DNA of 64,000 nt from Mycobacterium sp. Aquia_216. GTDB lineage: Bacteria; Actinomycetota; Actinomycetes; Mycobacteriales; Mycobacteriaceae. A program made the translations under genes and the position numbers. The stretch's first letter is position 1. Every line of letters starts with the position of its first letter. The stretch spans positions 1,736,001 through 1,800,000 of the forward strand of contig NZ_CP113529.1 of NCBI RefSeq assembly GCF_026723865.1. Reading direction: 5' to 3'. Shown here one piece after another: positions 33,735 through 44,338 of the stretch. The notes under the pieces were generated by a model. The model was not told where the DNA came from and did no database searches. It saw only the letters and a list, made by a program, of their open reading frames with translations.

Positions 33735-33826
33735 GACGCACGAGCTTATGCGGGACGGTTAAGGCGGTGCTATGGGGCAACCGCCGGCTCGCCGGGGATA
33801 GCGGCGGCCCTGGCTACGCTGACGCT

Positions 33827-34282
33827 GTGAACCGCGTCCCCCGCAACCGGGAGAAACCACCGCCTCCGTCCGTCGTTCGTGGCGCGGGACTCATCGTCGC
33901 GGCGCAGGGTCTCGCGGCGCTGGTGACGTCCGTGGTCCTGGTTGTGCGCGCGATCGCCGGAGCCGACCAGCGGGTGGTCAACGGTCTGGGTACCGCGCTC
34001 TGGTTCCTGGTGATCGGCGGCGCGGTGTTGGCTGCCGGACGCGCGCTGGTGGTCGGCAGGCGTTGGGGGCGCGGGCTGGCGGTGTTTACCCAGCTGCTGC
34101 TGTTGCCGGTGGCTTGGTACCTCGCGGTGGGGTCGAATCGCCCGGCCTTCGGCATTCCGCTGGCCGTCGTGGCGCTGACGGCGTTGTTCTTGCTGTTCAG
34201 CCCCTCGGCCCTGCGCTGGGTCGCCGGTGGAGATCAGCGTGGTCCGGCCAGCTCGGCCAGCGGCGGACCGGACAACCGGTAG
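33827..34282 (+). CDS. Four-helix integral membrane protein
   Basis: This 151-residue protein has four hydrophobic segments (GLIVAAQGLAALVTSVVLVV, LWFLVIGGAVLAAGRALVV, LAVFTQLLLLPVAWYLAVG, GIPLAVVALTALFLLFS), with a basic, Pro-rich N-terminus and a soluble tail. GTG 33827 is taken as start; further upstream the frame overlaps the promoter of the divergent kinase. It corresponds to Rv3217c from memory. The function is unknown. Its 3' end overlaps the convergent GNAT gene by 49 bp. Confidence 0.85.
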   Translation: MNRVPRNREKPPPPSVVRGAGLIVAAQGLAALVTSVVLVVRAIAGADQRVVNGLGTALWFLVIGGAVLAAGRALVVGRRWGRGLAVFTQLLLLPVAWYLAVGSNRPAFGIPLAVVALTALFLLFSPSALRWVAGGDQRGPASSASGGPDNR

Positions 34283-34716
34283 GTCGTCCATTCTCGTTGC
34301 GGTTGCCCGCCGATCTCGTCATACAGTGCTATCGCGTCGGCGTTCCAGTTCAGCACCGCCCACGACAACCGCGTGTAGGCATTGTCGACGCATTCGGCCG
34401 CCAGGGCGGCAAGCAGTCCGCGAGCCAGGCCGCGACGGCGAAATCTCGGTCGTACAAACAGATCTTCGAGGTAGATGCCCCCGGCGCCATCCCAGGTGGA
34501 GAAGTTGACGAACCAGAGCGCCATCGCGGCGACCTCGCCGTCAACTTCGGCGACATGGGCGTACGCGATTGAGGAATCACCGAAAAGCGCTGCCGAGATT
34601 TGCTTTTCGGTGACGGTGCACTGATCGACGGCGTTTTCGAATTCGGCCAGCGCGTGGATCATGTCCGCAATGTCGGCGGTGTCGCCGGGTGCGGCGCGAC
34701 GGATGCTTTCGCTCAC
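34234..34716 (-). CDS. GNAT-family N-acetyltransferase
   Basis: This 160-residue acetyltransferase has the acetyl-CoA loop RPRFRRRGLARGLLAALAAE. Preceding strands (EVAAMALWFVNFSTWDG, IYLEDLFV) and WAVLNWNADAIALYDEIGG resemble diamine N-acetyltransferases. The start is GTG 34714-34716, overlapping the entC stop. It is the third gene of the gpm2-entC operon. The acceptor is unknown. It corresponds to Rv3216 from memory. Confidence 0.88.
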   Translation of the reverse strand: MSESIRRAAPGDTADIADMIHALAEFENAVDQCTVTEKQISAALFGDSSIAYAHVAEVDGEVAAMALWFVNFSTWDGAGGIYLEDLFVRPRFRRRGLARGLLAALAAECVDNAYTRLSWAVLNWNADAIALYDEIGGQPQREWTTYRLSGPPLAELAGPR

Positions 34717-35813
34717 TGCTCAATTCCTAGTGCGTTCAGTATCGTGGCGAACTTCGTTGTGGTTTCGTCAACTTCGTCGTCAGGATCCGATTCCGCGACA
34801 ATGCCGCCGCCGGCGTGGGCCAGGGCGGTGCGGCGATCCGCCGAGAGTTGCGCGCAGCGGATGGACACCACCCAGTAGCCGTCGCCGTTGGCATCGCACC
34901 AGCCGACCGCCCCGGCGTAGAAACCACGGTCGCCTTCCAGTTCGGCGATGAGCTCGGATGCGGCCTTCGCCGGCACCCCCCCGACCGCCGGGGTGGGATG
35001 CAGTGCCAACGCGAGATCGATTGCGGTAGTTGATTTGTCGCGCAGCCGTCCGCTGATCGGCGTGCACAGATGCCACACCGCCGCGGTGCGGCTCAACTGC
35101 GGTTCGGCTGCGATGGACAGCTCGTCGCACAGCGGTTCCAACGCGGCCCGCATCGTGTCGATCACCAGCTGATGCTCGTGGCGGTCCTTGGCGGATGCGG
35201 CCAGGGCGGCGCCATTGGCGGTATCGACTTCCGGATCCGCGGCGCGTGGGGCGGACCCGGCGAACGGCTGGCAGATCACCCGGTCGCCGGAGCGCGCGAC
35301 CAGCAGCTCCGGGCTGGCGCCCACCAGGGCCGCGCCCGCGTAGTCCGCGCCGGCGGGGGTGAGGTCGGCCAGATAGCAATAGGCCGCCGGATCGTTGGCG
35401 GCCAGACGGCGCATGATGACGCGGGCGTCCAGCGCACCCTCGGCGGCCAGTTGCAACGCGCGGGCCAGCACCACCTTGCTCAGTGCCGTGTCCGGTGCCC
35501 TCAGCTCGTCTCGTGCGCGGCTGATCCGGACGCGGTAGTCCGCCGGCGGCGGGATGGCAGCGGCGATTCGCACGCTGGGCAGCGGTCCCATCGGCCAGTC
35601 GGGCGGCCCGGCACCGCGCCGCACCCTGTCGGGTACCAGCAACGCGGCTGGTCGGTCTATGTCAAAAGGCAATGCGCCCAACACTATTGGGACCGATCCG
35701 GACATCAGCGCGGCCCACGCGGCGCCCGCGTCGCGGTAGCGCGTCCGCACCCCTTCGCCAATCAGGGTGCCGCGCGGACCGCACAGCGCGAACGGCGGTT
35801 CGGTGGTGCTCAA
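34713..35813 (-). CDS. entC: Isochorismate synthase
   Basis: This 366-residue chorismate-utilising enzyme converts chorismate to isochorismate, a precursor of menaquinone or salicylate-type siderophores. Core motifs are SKVVLARALQL, GASPELLVARSGDRVICQPF, HEHQLVIDTM, LHPTPAVGGVP and ELEGDRGFYAGAVGWCDANG. TTG at 35811-35813 (LSTTEPPFALCG) overlaps the gpm2 stop and fits family length; the longer frame lies over gpm2. It corresponds to Rv3215 from memory. Confidence 0.92.
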   Translation of the reverse strand: MSTTEPPFALCGPRGTLIGEGVRTRYRDAGAAWAALMSGSVPIVLGALPFDIDRPAALLVPDRVRRGAGPPDWPMGPLPSVRIAAAIPPPADYRVRISRARDELRAPDTALSKVVLARALQLAAEGALDARVIMRRLAANDPAAYCYLADLTPAGADYAGAALVGASPELLVARSGDRVICQPFAGSAPRAADPEVDTANGAALAASAKDRHEHQLVIDTMRAALEPLCDELSIAAEPQLSRTAAVWHLCTPISGRLRDKSTTAIDLALALHPTPAVGGVPAKAASELIAELEGDRGFYAGAVGWCDANGDGYWVVSIRCAQLSADRRTALAHAGGGIVAESDPDDEVDETTTKFATILNALGIEQ

Positions 35814-36421
35814 CCGGGTGCGATCGCCTGCAGCTGGCCGGTCAATCCGAGCGCAGCGAGCTGTCGCACGCCATGCTCGAACCCACACGCGGCGATCGAG
35901 CCGGCGAGCATCCAGAAGCGGCTGCCCTCGACGAGCGGCAGCTCTACCCAGCGCGTGATGACCGATCGGGAGAAGTGGCTATGGCCCACGAACACCACGT
36001 CGCGCGAGCTCATGTGCTCTAACGCAAATGCGACGGCCCGATCAGCACGGTCGCTGACTTGCGCCACACTCTCGCCGCCGGGACATCCGTGCGTCCAGAC
36101 CAGCCAGTCGGGAACCGATTCCCGGATCTGCGGGGTCGTCAACCCTTCGTAGGCGCCGTAATCCCATTCGGCCAGCAGCTCAGATACCTCGTCGACGGCG
36201 AGCCCGGCCAATTTTGCTGTGGTCAGGGCGCGTATGCGGGGGCTGCTGATCACCAGCGGGTCGGCAAGTTCAAGTTCACGCAAAACGTGCCCGGCGAGCT
36301 CGGCCTGGACCCGGCCGGCATCGGTCAATTCGATGTCGGTGCGGCCAGTGTGCTGGCCGGATTTCGACCATTCGGTCTCACCGTGGCGGAGGAGTACGAG
36401 TCTGTGGTTGTGCAAGCCCAT
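35810..36421 (-). CDS. gpm2: Histidine phosphatase (acid phosphatase, Gpm2-like)
   Basis: This 203-residue protein is of the phosphoglycerate-mutase superfamily with the phosphohistidine motif LLRHGETEWS at the N-terminus and the second His in VVFVGHSHFSRSV. The M. tuberculosis homologue Rv3214 was shown to be a broad acid phosphatase rather than a mutase, as I recall. It is the first gene of the operon with entC and a GNAT gene, perhaps acting on a phosphorylated intermediate of that pathway. Confidence 0.88.
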   Translation of the reverse strand: MGLHNHRLVLLRHGETEWSKSGQHTGRTDIELTDAGRVQAELAGHVLRELELADPLVISSPRIRALTTAKLAGLAVDEVSELLAEWDYGAYEGLTTPQIRESVPDWLVWTHGCPGGESVAQVSDRADRAVAFALEHMSSRDVVFVGHSHFSRSVITRWVELPLVEGSRFWMLAGSIAACGFEHGVRQLAALGLTGQLQAIAPG

Positions 36422-36543
36422 GTGGACTGATTCTGCCTGACGACTTGCCGTCCCCGTCGGGAGAAGTCCTTAGCTCCCGGCCGCGAACGTGCCAGGATGG
36501 CAGGTGTGAGTGCGCCGACGACGAGGGGACAAAGAGCGATGAG

Positions 36544-36569
36544 GTGGGGGTACCTCCCGCTTGCGGGGG
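36544..36569 (-). repeat. 26-bp dispersed repeat, exact copy B
   Basis: This is the reverse complement of 11149-11174, identical at all 26 positions. It lies 12 bp upstream of the ATG of the ParA-like gene and its GGGGGAGAG end supplies the likely ribosome-binding site. The following GAGCGGCGC-NN-ATGAG is shared with the other copy. Confidence 0.8.
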
Positions 36570-36581
36570 AGAGCGGCGCTG

Positions 36582-37382
36582 ATGAGTGAGACGCGGGTAC
36601 TGGCGGTCGCCAACCAGAAGGGCGGAGTCGCCAAGACGACGACAGTCGCCTCGCTAGGCGCGGCGATGGTGGAAAAAGGCCGGCGAGTGCTTCTTGTCGA
36701 TCTGGATCCGCAGGGTTGCCTGACGTTCTCGCTCGGTCAGGATCCCGACAAGTTGCCAGTGTCGGTGCACGAGGTGCTGCTCGGTGAGATCGAGCCGGGT
36801 GCCGCGCTGGTCACCACCATGGAGGGAATGACGTTGCTGCCGGCCAACATTGACTTGGCCGGCGCCGAGGCGATGCTGTTGATGCGGGCCGGCCGCGAGT
36901 ACGCGCTCAAACGTGCACTGGCCAAAGTCTCCGACCAATTCGACGTGATCGTCATCGATTGCCCGCCGTCGCTGGGAGTGCTCACCCTCAACGGGCTGAC
37001 GGCTGCCGACGAGGTGATCGTGCCGCTGCAGTGCGAGACGTTGGCGCACCGCGGCGTCGGTCAATTCCTGCGCACTGTCGTCGATGTCCAGCAGATCACC
37101 AACCCGAATCTGCGGCTACTCGGCGCATTGCCCACGTTGTACGACTCGCGCACCACCCACACCCGCGATGTGCTGCTCGATGTCGCGGACCGCTACGACT
37201 TGCCGGTGCTCGCGCCGCCCATCCCGCGCACCGTGCGCTTCGCCGAGGCCAGCGCGTCGGGCTCGTCGGTGATGGCCGGGCGCAAGAACAAAGGCGCGGT
37301 GGCTTACTCCGCTTTGGCACAGGCGTTGATCAAACACTGGAAGTCCGGCAAACCGCTGCCGACGTTCGCCATCGAGGCGTGA
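36582..37382 (+). CDS. ParA/Soj-family ATPase
   Basis: This 266-residue MinD/ParA-type ATPase has a deviant Walker A, NQKGGVAKTTTVASL (residues 11-25). LLVDLDPQG is the Walker A' and VIVIDCPPSLG the Walker B. It is distinct from the chromosomal parA next to parB at the origin; this is the orphan homologue Rv3213c from memory. No parB is adjacent. ATG 36582 has GGGGAGAG eight bases upstream, contributed by the dispersed repeat. Confidence 0.92.
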   Translation: MSETRVLAVANQKGGVAKTTTVASLGAAMVEKGRRVLLVDLDPQGCLTFSLGQDPDKLPVSVHEVLLGEIEPGAALVTTMEGMTLLPANIDLAGAEAMLLMRAGREYALKRALAKVSDQFDVIVIDCPPSLGVLTLNGLTAADEVIVPLQCETLAHRGVGQFLRTVVDVQQITNPNLRLLGALPTLYDSRTTHTRDVLLDVADRYDLPVLAPPIPRTVRFAEASASGSSVMAGRKNKGAVAYSALAQALIKHWKSGKPLPTFAIEA

Positions 37383-37443
37383 GTGTGCGTCCGTGCCGCC
37401 CAGTGTGCGATGACGGAGACGGGCGCGCGCACCGGGTGTAGGT

Positions 37444-38655
37444 CTAGCCCAGGGCTACCACGGTGTCGCCCCGCTGCTCGAACACCCGGGAGCCCGACAC
37501 GGCCGGGACGACGGCGCGGGTGCTCGGGGCCCGGTCCACCGCAATGTAGCGTTCATTGGCTCCGGTCACGGGGTCATAGACGCCGATCGCGCCGGTGACC
37601 GGAATGAGCAGCTTGCCCGCCATCATGGTGCCGGGACCCAACGGGACTGTCTTCTCGCCCGCCGCAATTGTGTAGCGCAGGGTCAGACTGCTGGCCTCGA
37701 AGACGAGAACGGAATCGCCGGTCCACCAGGTCACCAGGTTGCCCGCCTGCGACACCGCCGAATTCGACGGCGCCTTGGGCAGCGGCGTGCTCGCCACGAC
37801 GGTGCCCATTTCATCGACCACGTCGACCCTGGGCCGCGGCACCGGCAGATACACGGCCGTGTTGCTTTGCCAGACGGTCAGCACGCGAGCACCCGAGTTG
37901 ACTCCGATCCCGGGCTCGGCGACGAGGTGTTGCGCAGGCTCGTCGTCTTCCTTGCCGGGACGCAACAGGGCGAGTCGCAGGTCGGCCTGGTTCGCGCAGC
38001 TCTCCAACACCGACACCGCCAACGAGGTGGCCGCCCCCGAGTACAGCTTGCATCCGGAGTGCAGTCCCCGTGACGACGGTTTCACCCGGGCGTCGGTCTC
38101 GCCGTAGGCGAGCATCCGGACCAGGTCCGAGCGCCACAGTTCCAGCCGGGTGTCGCCGACCGACAACACCGTCGTGCCATCGGAGGAGAGGCGCACCTGA
38201 GGGTCGGCGTAGCTACTGCGGGCGGCCCCCCGGCGGCCGGTGGACCCGTCGATGGCGGTGACCTGACCGCAACCGCGGTCGTCGCGATAGACCGCAACGG
38301 CGTAGTGGTAGACCCAGGAAAGGCCGCACAGGTCGCTGTCCCGGGCATAGCTCCAGCGCGTCTGGCCGGTGCCGGCGTCGCGCCCGTCCACCTCGCGGCC
38401 GTCGCCGGTGGCCACCGTCCCGCCCACGATCACGGGTGCCGTGGTGGCGGTGCTGGGGGCGGTCCACAGCTGCTTCAGACCGGCCGGCACCTGCTTGGCC
38501 AAACTCGGGTTCGGCGCGGGCGTGGCGGCGGGCCGGCTGATCGTGGCCCGCGCATCACTGGTCCACCAGATCAGGGACGCGGTTGCGGCGACGACGACCG
38601 CGATCGCCGCGGCGGCCAACAGATCGCCTTTGGTCCGGCGTTCGGGTTTGACCAT
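37444..38655 (-). CDS. Membrane-anchored beta-propeller-like protein
   Basis: This 403-residue protein has a basic N-terminus and one membrane anchor (LLAAAAIAVVVAATASLIWW, residues about 12-31). A Pro/Ala linker and an extracytoplasmic domain follow, with repeated beta-rich units (GDGREVDGRDAGTGQTRWSY, LWRSDLVRMLAYG, IGVYDPVTGANERYI) resembling PQQ-type propeller blades. Three Cys pairs could form disulfides. It corresponds to Rv3212 from memory, function unknown. It starts five bases after rhlE, so it is cotranscribed with it. Confidence 0.85.
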   Translation of the reverse strand: MVKPERRTKGDLLAAAAIAVVVAATASLIWWTSDARATISRPAATPAPNPSLAKQVPAGLKQLWTAPSTATTAPVIVGGTVATGDGREVDGRDAGTGQTRWSYARDSDLCGLSWVYHYAVAVYRDDRGCGQVTAIDGSTGRRGAARSSYADPQVRLSSDGTTVLSVGDTRLELWRSDLVRMLAYGETDARVKPSSRGLHSGCKLYSGAATSLAVSVLESCANQADLRLALLRPGKEDDEPAQHLVAEPGIGVNSGARVLTVWQSNTAVYLPVPRPRVDVVDEMGTVVASTPLPKAPSNSAVSQAGNLVTWWTGDSVLVFEASSLTLRYTIAAGEKTVPLGPGTMMAGKLLIPVTGAIGVYDPVTGANERYIAVDRAPSTRAVVPAVSGSRVFEQRGDTVVALG

Positions 38656-38660
38656 GCGGC

Positions 38661-40163
38661 TCAGTTGGCGTGCGTGGTGGCTTCCGTCGGCTTGCGACGA
38701 CGACGGCGACGACGGTTGTTGGTCCCGTTAGCGCCATCGCCGGATGCCGAACCCGCCGGCGTCTCCGCTGCGCCTTCCCCATCGCCGTTGGCGCCCGGGT
38801 GGCCGCTCACGGGCTGGCCAGCGCGGGTGCGGCGGCGCCGGTTTGCCGAGCGGTCGCGCGCCGGCCTCTCCGGTGTCGCGCCGCCTTCGGTGTCGCGTCG
38901 CTTGACCGGTGACTTCCGCGGGGTACCGACGCTGCCGGTGGCCTCGGTCGGGATGCCCAACTCGGTGTAGAGGTGCGGCGAATTGGAGTAGGTCTCGACG
39001 GGGTCGGGGGAGCCCAGGTTCAGGGCCTTGTTGATCGCCGTCCAGCGGGGCAGTTCGTCCCAGTCGACCAAGGTGACCGCGATGCCCGTCTTGCCGGCGC
39101 GACCGGTACGGCCGATCCGGTGCACATAGGCCTGCTCGTCCTCGGGGATCTGGTAGTTGATGACATGGGTGATGTCATCGATGTCGATGCCGCGGGCCGC
39201 GACATCGGTGGCCACCAGCACGTCGACGTCACCGTTGCGGAAGGCCTTGAGTGCCTTCTCCCGGGCGATCTGGCCGAGATCGCCGTGCACGGCACCGACC
39301 TTGAAGCCCCGCTCGGCCAGCTCGTCCGCGACCTTTTGGGCGGTGCGCTTGGTGCGGGTGAAGATCATCGTCGCGCCCCGGCCATCGGCCTGCAGGATCC
39401 GGGTGACCATCTCCACCTTGTCCAGCGCGTGGGCGCGAAAGACGAACTGCTCGGTGGTGTCGTGGGTGGCCGCCGAATGCGGTGCCTCGGCGCGGATGTG
39501 GGTGGGCTGGACCATGAAGGTACGGGCCAGCGTGATGATCGGGTCCGGCATGGTCGCCGAGAACAGCATCGACTGCCGGTCGACCGGGATCTGACGCAGG
39601 ATGCGCTCGATGTCCGGCAAGAAGCCCAGGTCGAGCATCTCGTCGGCCTCGTCCAGCACCAGCACCGACAACCCGCCGAGCTGCAGGTGGCCCTGCTGGG
39701 AGAGGTCGAGCAGCCGGCCAGGAGTGCCCACCACGACGTCGGCGCCGGTTCGCAGCGCGTCGATCTGTGGTTCATAGGCTCGTCCGCCGTAGATCGACAC
39801 CACCGAAAGCCGGCGGCCTTCATCGGCGATCAAGTGTTTGGCAGCGGCGGCCAGATCCTCGGTGACCTGGACGCAGAGTTCGCGGGTGGGCACCACGATC
39901 AGGGCGCGCGGTGTGCCGTTGAGCGGCCGTACCCCGACGCCGTTGGTGATGCGCTGCAGCAGCGGGACGCCGAAGGCGAGGGTTTTACCCATGCCGGTGC
40001 GGGCCTGGCCGATGACGTCGTCGCCGGCCAGCGCCATCGGCAGGGTCAGTTCCTGGATAGCGAAGGCATGCTCGATGCCCTTTTCGGCGAGGGCCCGAAC
40101 GATTTCGTCGCGGACGCCGAGTTCGGCAAAGGTTGGTTCAGTTTTGCTAGTCAATGCGGTCAT
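38661..40163 (-). CDS. rhlE: DEAD-box RNA helicase RhlE
   Basis: This 500-residue ATP-dependent RNA helicase carries the Q motif (FAIQELTLPMAL), motif I ARTGMGKT, motif II DEAD, motif III SAT, and GRTGRAG (motif VI) with the full helicase core to about residue 365. The C-terminal tail is low-complexity and basic, with Arg/Lys-rich clusters RRRRTRAG and NNRRRRRRRKP that probably bind RNA. The start is ATG 40161-40163. It is the first gene of an operon with the propeller-like protein. It corresponds to Rv3211 from memory. Confidence 0.93.
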   Translation of the reverse strand: MTALTSKTEPTFAELGVRDEIVRALAEKGIEHAFAIQELTLPMALAGDDVIGQARTGMGKTLAFGVPLLQRITNGVGVRPLNGTPRALIVVPTRELCVQVTEDLAAAAKHLIADEGRRLSVVSIYGGRAYEPQIDALRTGADVVVGTPGRLLDLSQQGHLQLGGLSVLVLDEADEMLDLGFLPDIERILRQIPVDRQSMLFSATMPDPIITLARTFMVQPTHIRAEAPHSAATHDTTEQFVFRAHALDKVEMVTRILQADGRGATMIFTRTKRTAQKVADELAERGFKVGAVHGDLGQIAREKALKAFRNGDVDVLVATDVAARGIDIDDITHVINYQIPEDEQAYVHRIGRTGRAGKTGIAVTLVDWDELPRWTAINKALNLGSPDPVETYSNSPHLYTELGIPTEATGSVGTPRKSPVKRRDTEGGATPERPARDRSANRRRRTRAGQPVSGHPGANGDGEGAAETPAGSASGDGANGTNNRRRRRRRKPTEATTHAN

Positions 40164-40348
40164 GCGTGGGTGATGTACCTTTCGGTGACGTATTCGGTTG
40201 GGATCGGTGTTTTCTCGCGGTCACGCGCGCACGAGTTCCGACTCCGAATAGATCTCCGAGTCCGCCGGGCCCTGCTGAGATTTGGGCAGGCCGGCTGTGC
40301 ACGCACATTTCGCCGATAGCGCCGGTAGAAGAAATACAGCCGCTATCT

Positions 40349-40366
40349 ACCAGCATGATAGCTGGT
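40349..40366. promoter_or_regulatory. Inverted repeat in the rhlE divergent promoter
   Basis: ACCAGC-ATGATA-GCTGGT forms perfect 6-bp arms between rhlE (starts at 40163) and the ferritin-like gene (starts at 40417). It may be an operator for the rightward gene. Confidence 0.35.
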
Positions 40367-40416
40367 CGACAGCTGGCACCCATCTTCTTCCACGTCCGCC
40401 GACTACAGTGATGCCC

Positions 40417-41112
40417 ATGACTTCGGCCTCCTCTGCCGACCAAGTAGACGATTCGCCCGCCACCCGGCTCAGCGCGGATCATCCGGGTGTCAACGAACTG
40501 TTCGCAGTGCTCGCCTACGGCGAGGTGGCCGCGTTCTACCGGCTGACTGACGAGGCCCGAATGGCGCCCGACCTGCGGGGACGGATTTCGATGGCGAGCA
40601 TGGCGGCCGCCGAGATGAAGCATTACGAGTTGCTGCACGACGCCCTGGAAAGCCGGGGCGTCGACGTCGTTACGGCCATGGCGAGGTACGTGTCGGCGAT
40701 CGAGAACTACCACCGGCTGACGATGCCCAGCACCTGGCTGGAAGCATTGGTCAAGACCTATGTCGGCGACGCGCTGGCGGCCGACCTTTACCTCGAGCTT
40801 GCCGACGGACTGCCCGACGAGATCGCCGACGTGGTGCGCGAGGCGCTGTCGCAAACCGGACACTCGCAGTTCGTCGTGGCCGAAGTTCGCGCCGCCGTGA
40901 CGGCAAGCGGCAAACAACGCAGCCGGTTGGCGCTATGGGCCCGGCGGCTGTACGGCGAAGCGATCACTCAGGCCCAATATTTGCTGGCTGACCATGATGA
41001 ACTTGTCGACCTGGTGGTAACCGGCACCGGTGGTCTAGGACAGCTCAGTGCATTTTTCGAACGTCTGCAGCAAACGCACGAGCGACGGATGCGCGAGCTC
41101 GGTCTGAGCTGA
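40417..41112 (+). CDS. Ferritin-like fold protein
   Basis: This 231-residue helical protein has a ferritin-like di-iron-type pattern (GEVAAFYRLTDEAR; AAAEMKHYELLHDALE with ExxH). It resembles MiaE-type tRNA hydroxylases and the mycobacterial Rv3210c family of the same length from memory. Whether it binds iron is not proven by sequence. ATG 40417 is chosen over 40411 (MPM). It ends four bases from the convergent gene. Confidence 0.85.
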   Translation: MTSASSADQVDDSPATRLSADHPGVNELFAVLAYGEVAAFYRLTDEARMAPDLRGRISMASMAAAEMKHYELLHDALESRGVDVVTAMARYVSAIENYHRLTMPSTWLEALVKTYVGDALAADLYLELADGLPDEIADVVREALSQTGHSQFVVAEVRAAVTASGKQRSRLALWARRLYGEAITQAQYLLADHDELVDLVVTGTGGLGQLSAFFERLQQTHERRMRELGLS

Positions 41113-41115
41113 TCC

Positions 41116-41679
41116 CTATTTCGTGCAGGTCGCCAGGTTGGAGTTGTTGGCCGACGCCACCTCGACCTGGCCCTGGGCGTTGACGATCGCACAGTTGAGC
41201 CGGCCCACGATGCTGGTCGCGACGACGGATCGGGTCGTCACCCCCGGGTTGAGCACGATCACTTTCGACCAGGGCAGCGACACGTTGAACTCGGTCTGGG
41301 GGTAGCCACGGGCGTCGGTATAGACGACGTTCACCAGGTCCAGGAGTTCCTTGGTCCCGGTGACGCTGTAGAAGACGGTGCTGGGATTCAGTGTGGCCCT
41401 TGGTGCTACGAGCGCGGGAGGCGGCGCCGCCAGCGGTGGTGCCGTCAGCGCGGCACTCGGCGGTGTCAGGGTGGTGACGGTCTCCGGAGGTAGCTGCGGC
41501 GCCTGCGACGTGCTCGGTGCCGGGCTGAGCGACGCGCTCGGCGGGCTAGTGGTCCGCGGCGCGGACGTGATGCTCGTGGCAGCCGGCGGGCCCACGGTGC
41601 CCTTCGTCGAGGCGCTGTCGCCGCTGTTGATGATCACCGCGGTCGCGATCGCGCCGATCGCCACCACCGCGCCGAGCAC
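41116..41679 (-). CDS. Membrane-anchored Thr/Pro-rich protein
   Basis: The frame from GTG 41677-41679 gives 187 residues: a membrane anchor (VLGAVVAIGAIATAVIIN), a long Thr/Ser/Pro/Ala linker (residues about 30-95) and a C-terminal domain with two Cys (LNCAIVN, LATCTK). The same frame stays open upstream and reads DYPGDDTYDGADYDGYDDDA and further Asp/Tyr-rich sequence up to GWRPAVA, a common cytoplasmic N-terminus in such proteins, but contains no ATG, GTG or TTG. The true start is therefore uncertain. It corresponds to Rv3209 from memory; function unknown. Confidence 0.72.
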   Translation of the reverse strand: MLGAVVAIGAIATAVIINSGDSASTKGTVGPPAATSITSAPRTTSPPSASLSPAPSTSQAPQLPPETVTTLTPPSAALTAPPLAAPPPALVAPRATLNPSTVFYSVTGTKELLDLVNVVYTDARGYPQTEFNVSLPWSKVIVLNPGVTTRSVVATSIVGRLNCAIVNAQGQVEVASANNSNLATCTK

Positions 41680-42094
41680 CGCGACCGCCGGACGCCAGCC
41701 ATTCGAGGGCCAGAGGAGCGCGCCGTAGCCCTCGTCCTCGTAGTCGTCGTCGGTGTAGTCGTCGTCGGTGTCCGGGTACGCGTCATCGTCGTAGCCGTCG
41801 TAGTCGGCTCCGTCGTAAGTGTCGTCACCGGGGTAGTCGTGGACAAGGCCACGATCTAGGCCGGTGCGATCATCGAGCGTGTTTCTGATGATGCCGATGT
41901 TACTGACGTGAAACCGCCCGAACCGGCGCCGTGCGCCACCTTGATCCAGCTGGGAGCCAATCGTTATCTGCCGTTAGACAGCGTTTCGCTTACCGCGAAC
42001 TCAAAGCGGTCACCCTCTGCTCGTAGCGCACCGGCCGCGTCCACTAACCTGCTGCTGACATGCTTGCGACGGAATATCAACGGAAGGGGCCATC
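41680..42094. other. Unassigned upstream coding-like sequence and TB9.4 promoter region
   Basis: From 41680 to about 41895 the minus strand continues the frame of the preceding gene (Asp/Tyr-rich, then LDDRTGLDRG and SNIGIIRNT) without a standard start codon. Another minus frame from GTG 41852 gives a Thr/Arg-rich product that looks like a shadow. On the plus strand, TTGATC (41941) and TATCTG (41965) spaced by 18 bp could be the promoter for the gene at 42095. Confidence 0.4.
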
Positions 42095-44265
<2,171 letters not shown>

Positions 44266-44338
44266 CCCGGAAGCAATGCCCGCGATCCAAGCGTTTACTT
44301 GAAATGCTGAGTCGCGAAGCTGACCGAGGAGATATCCG

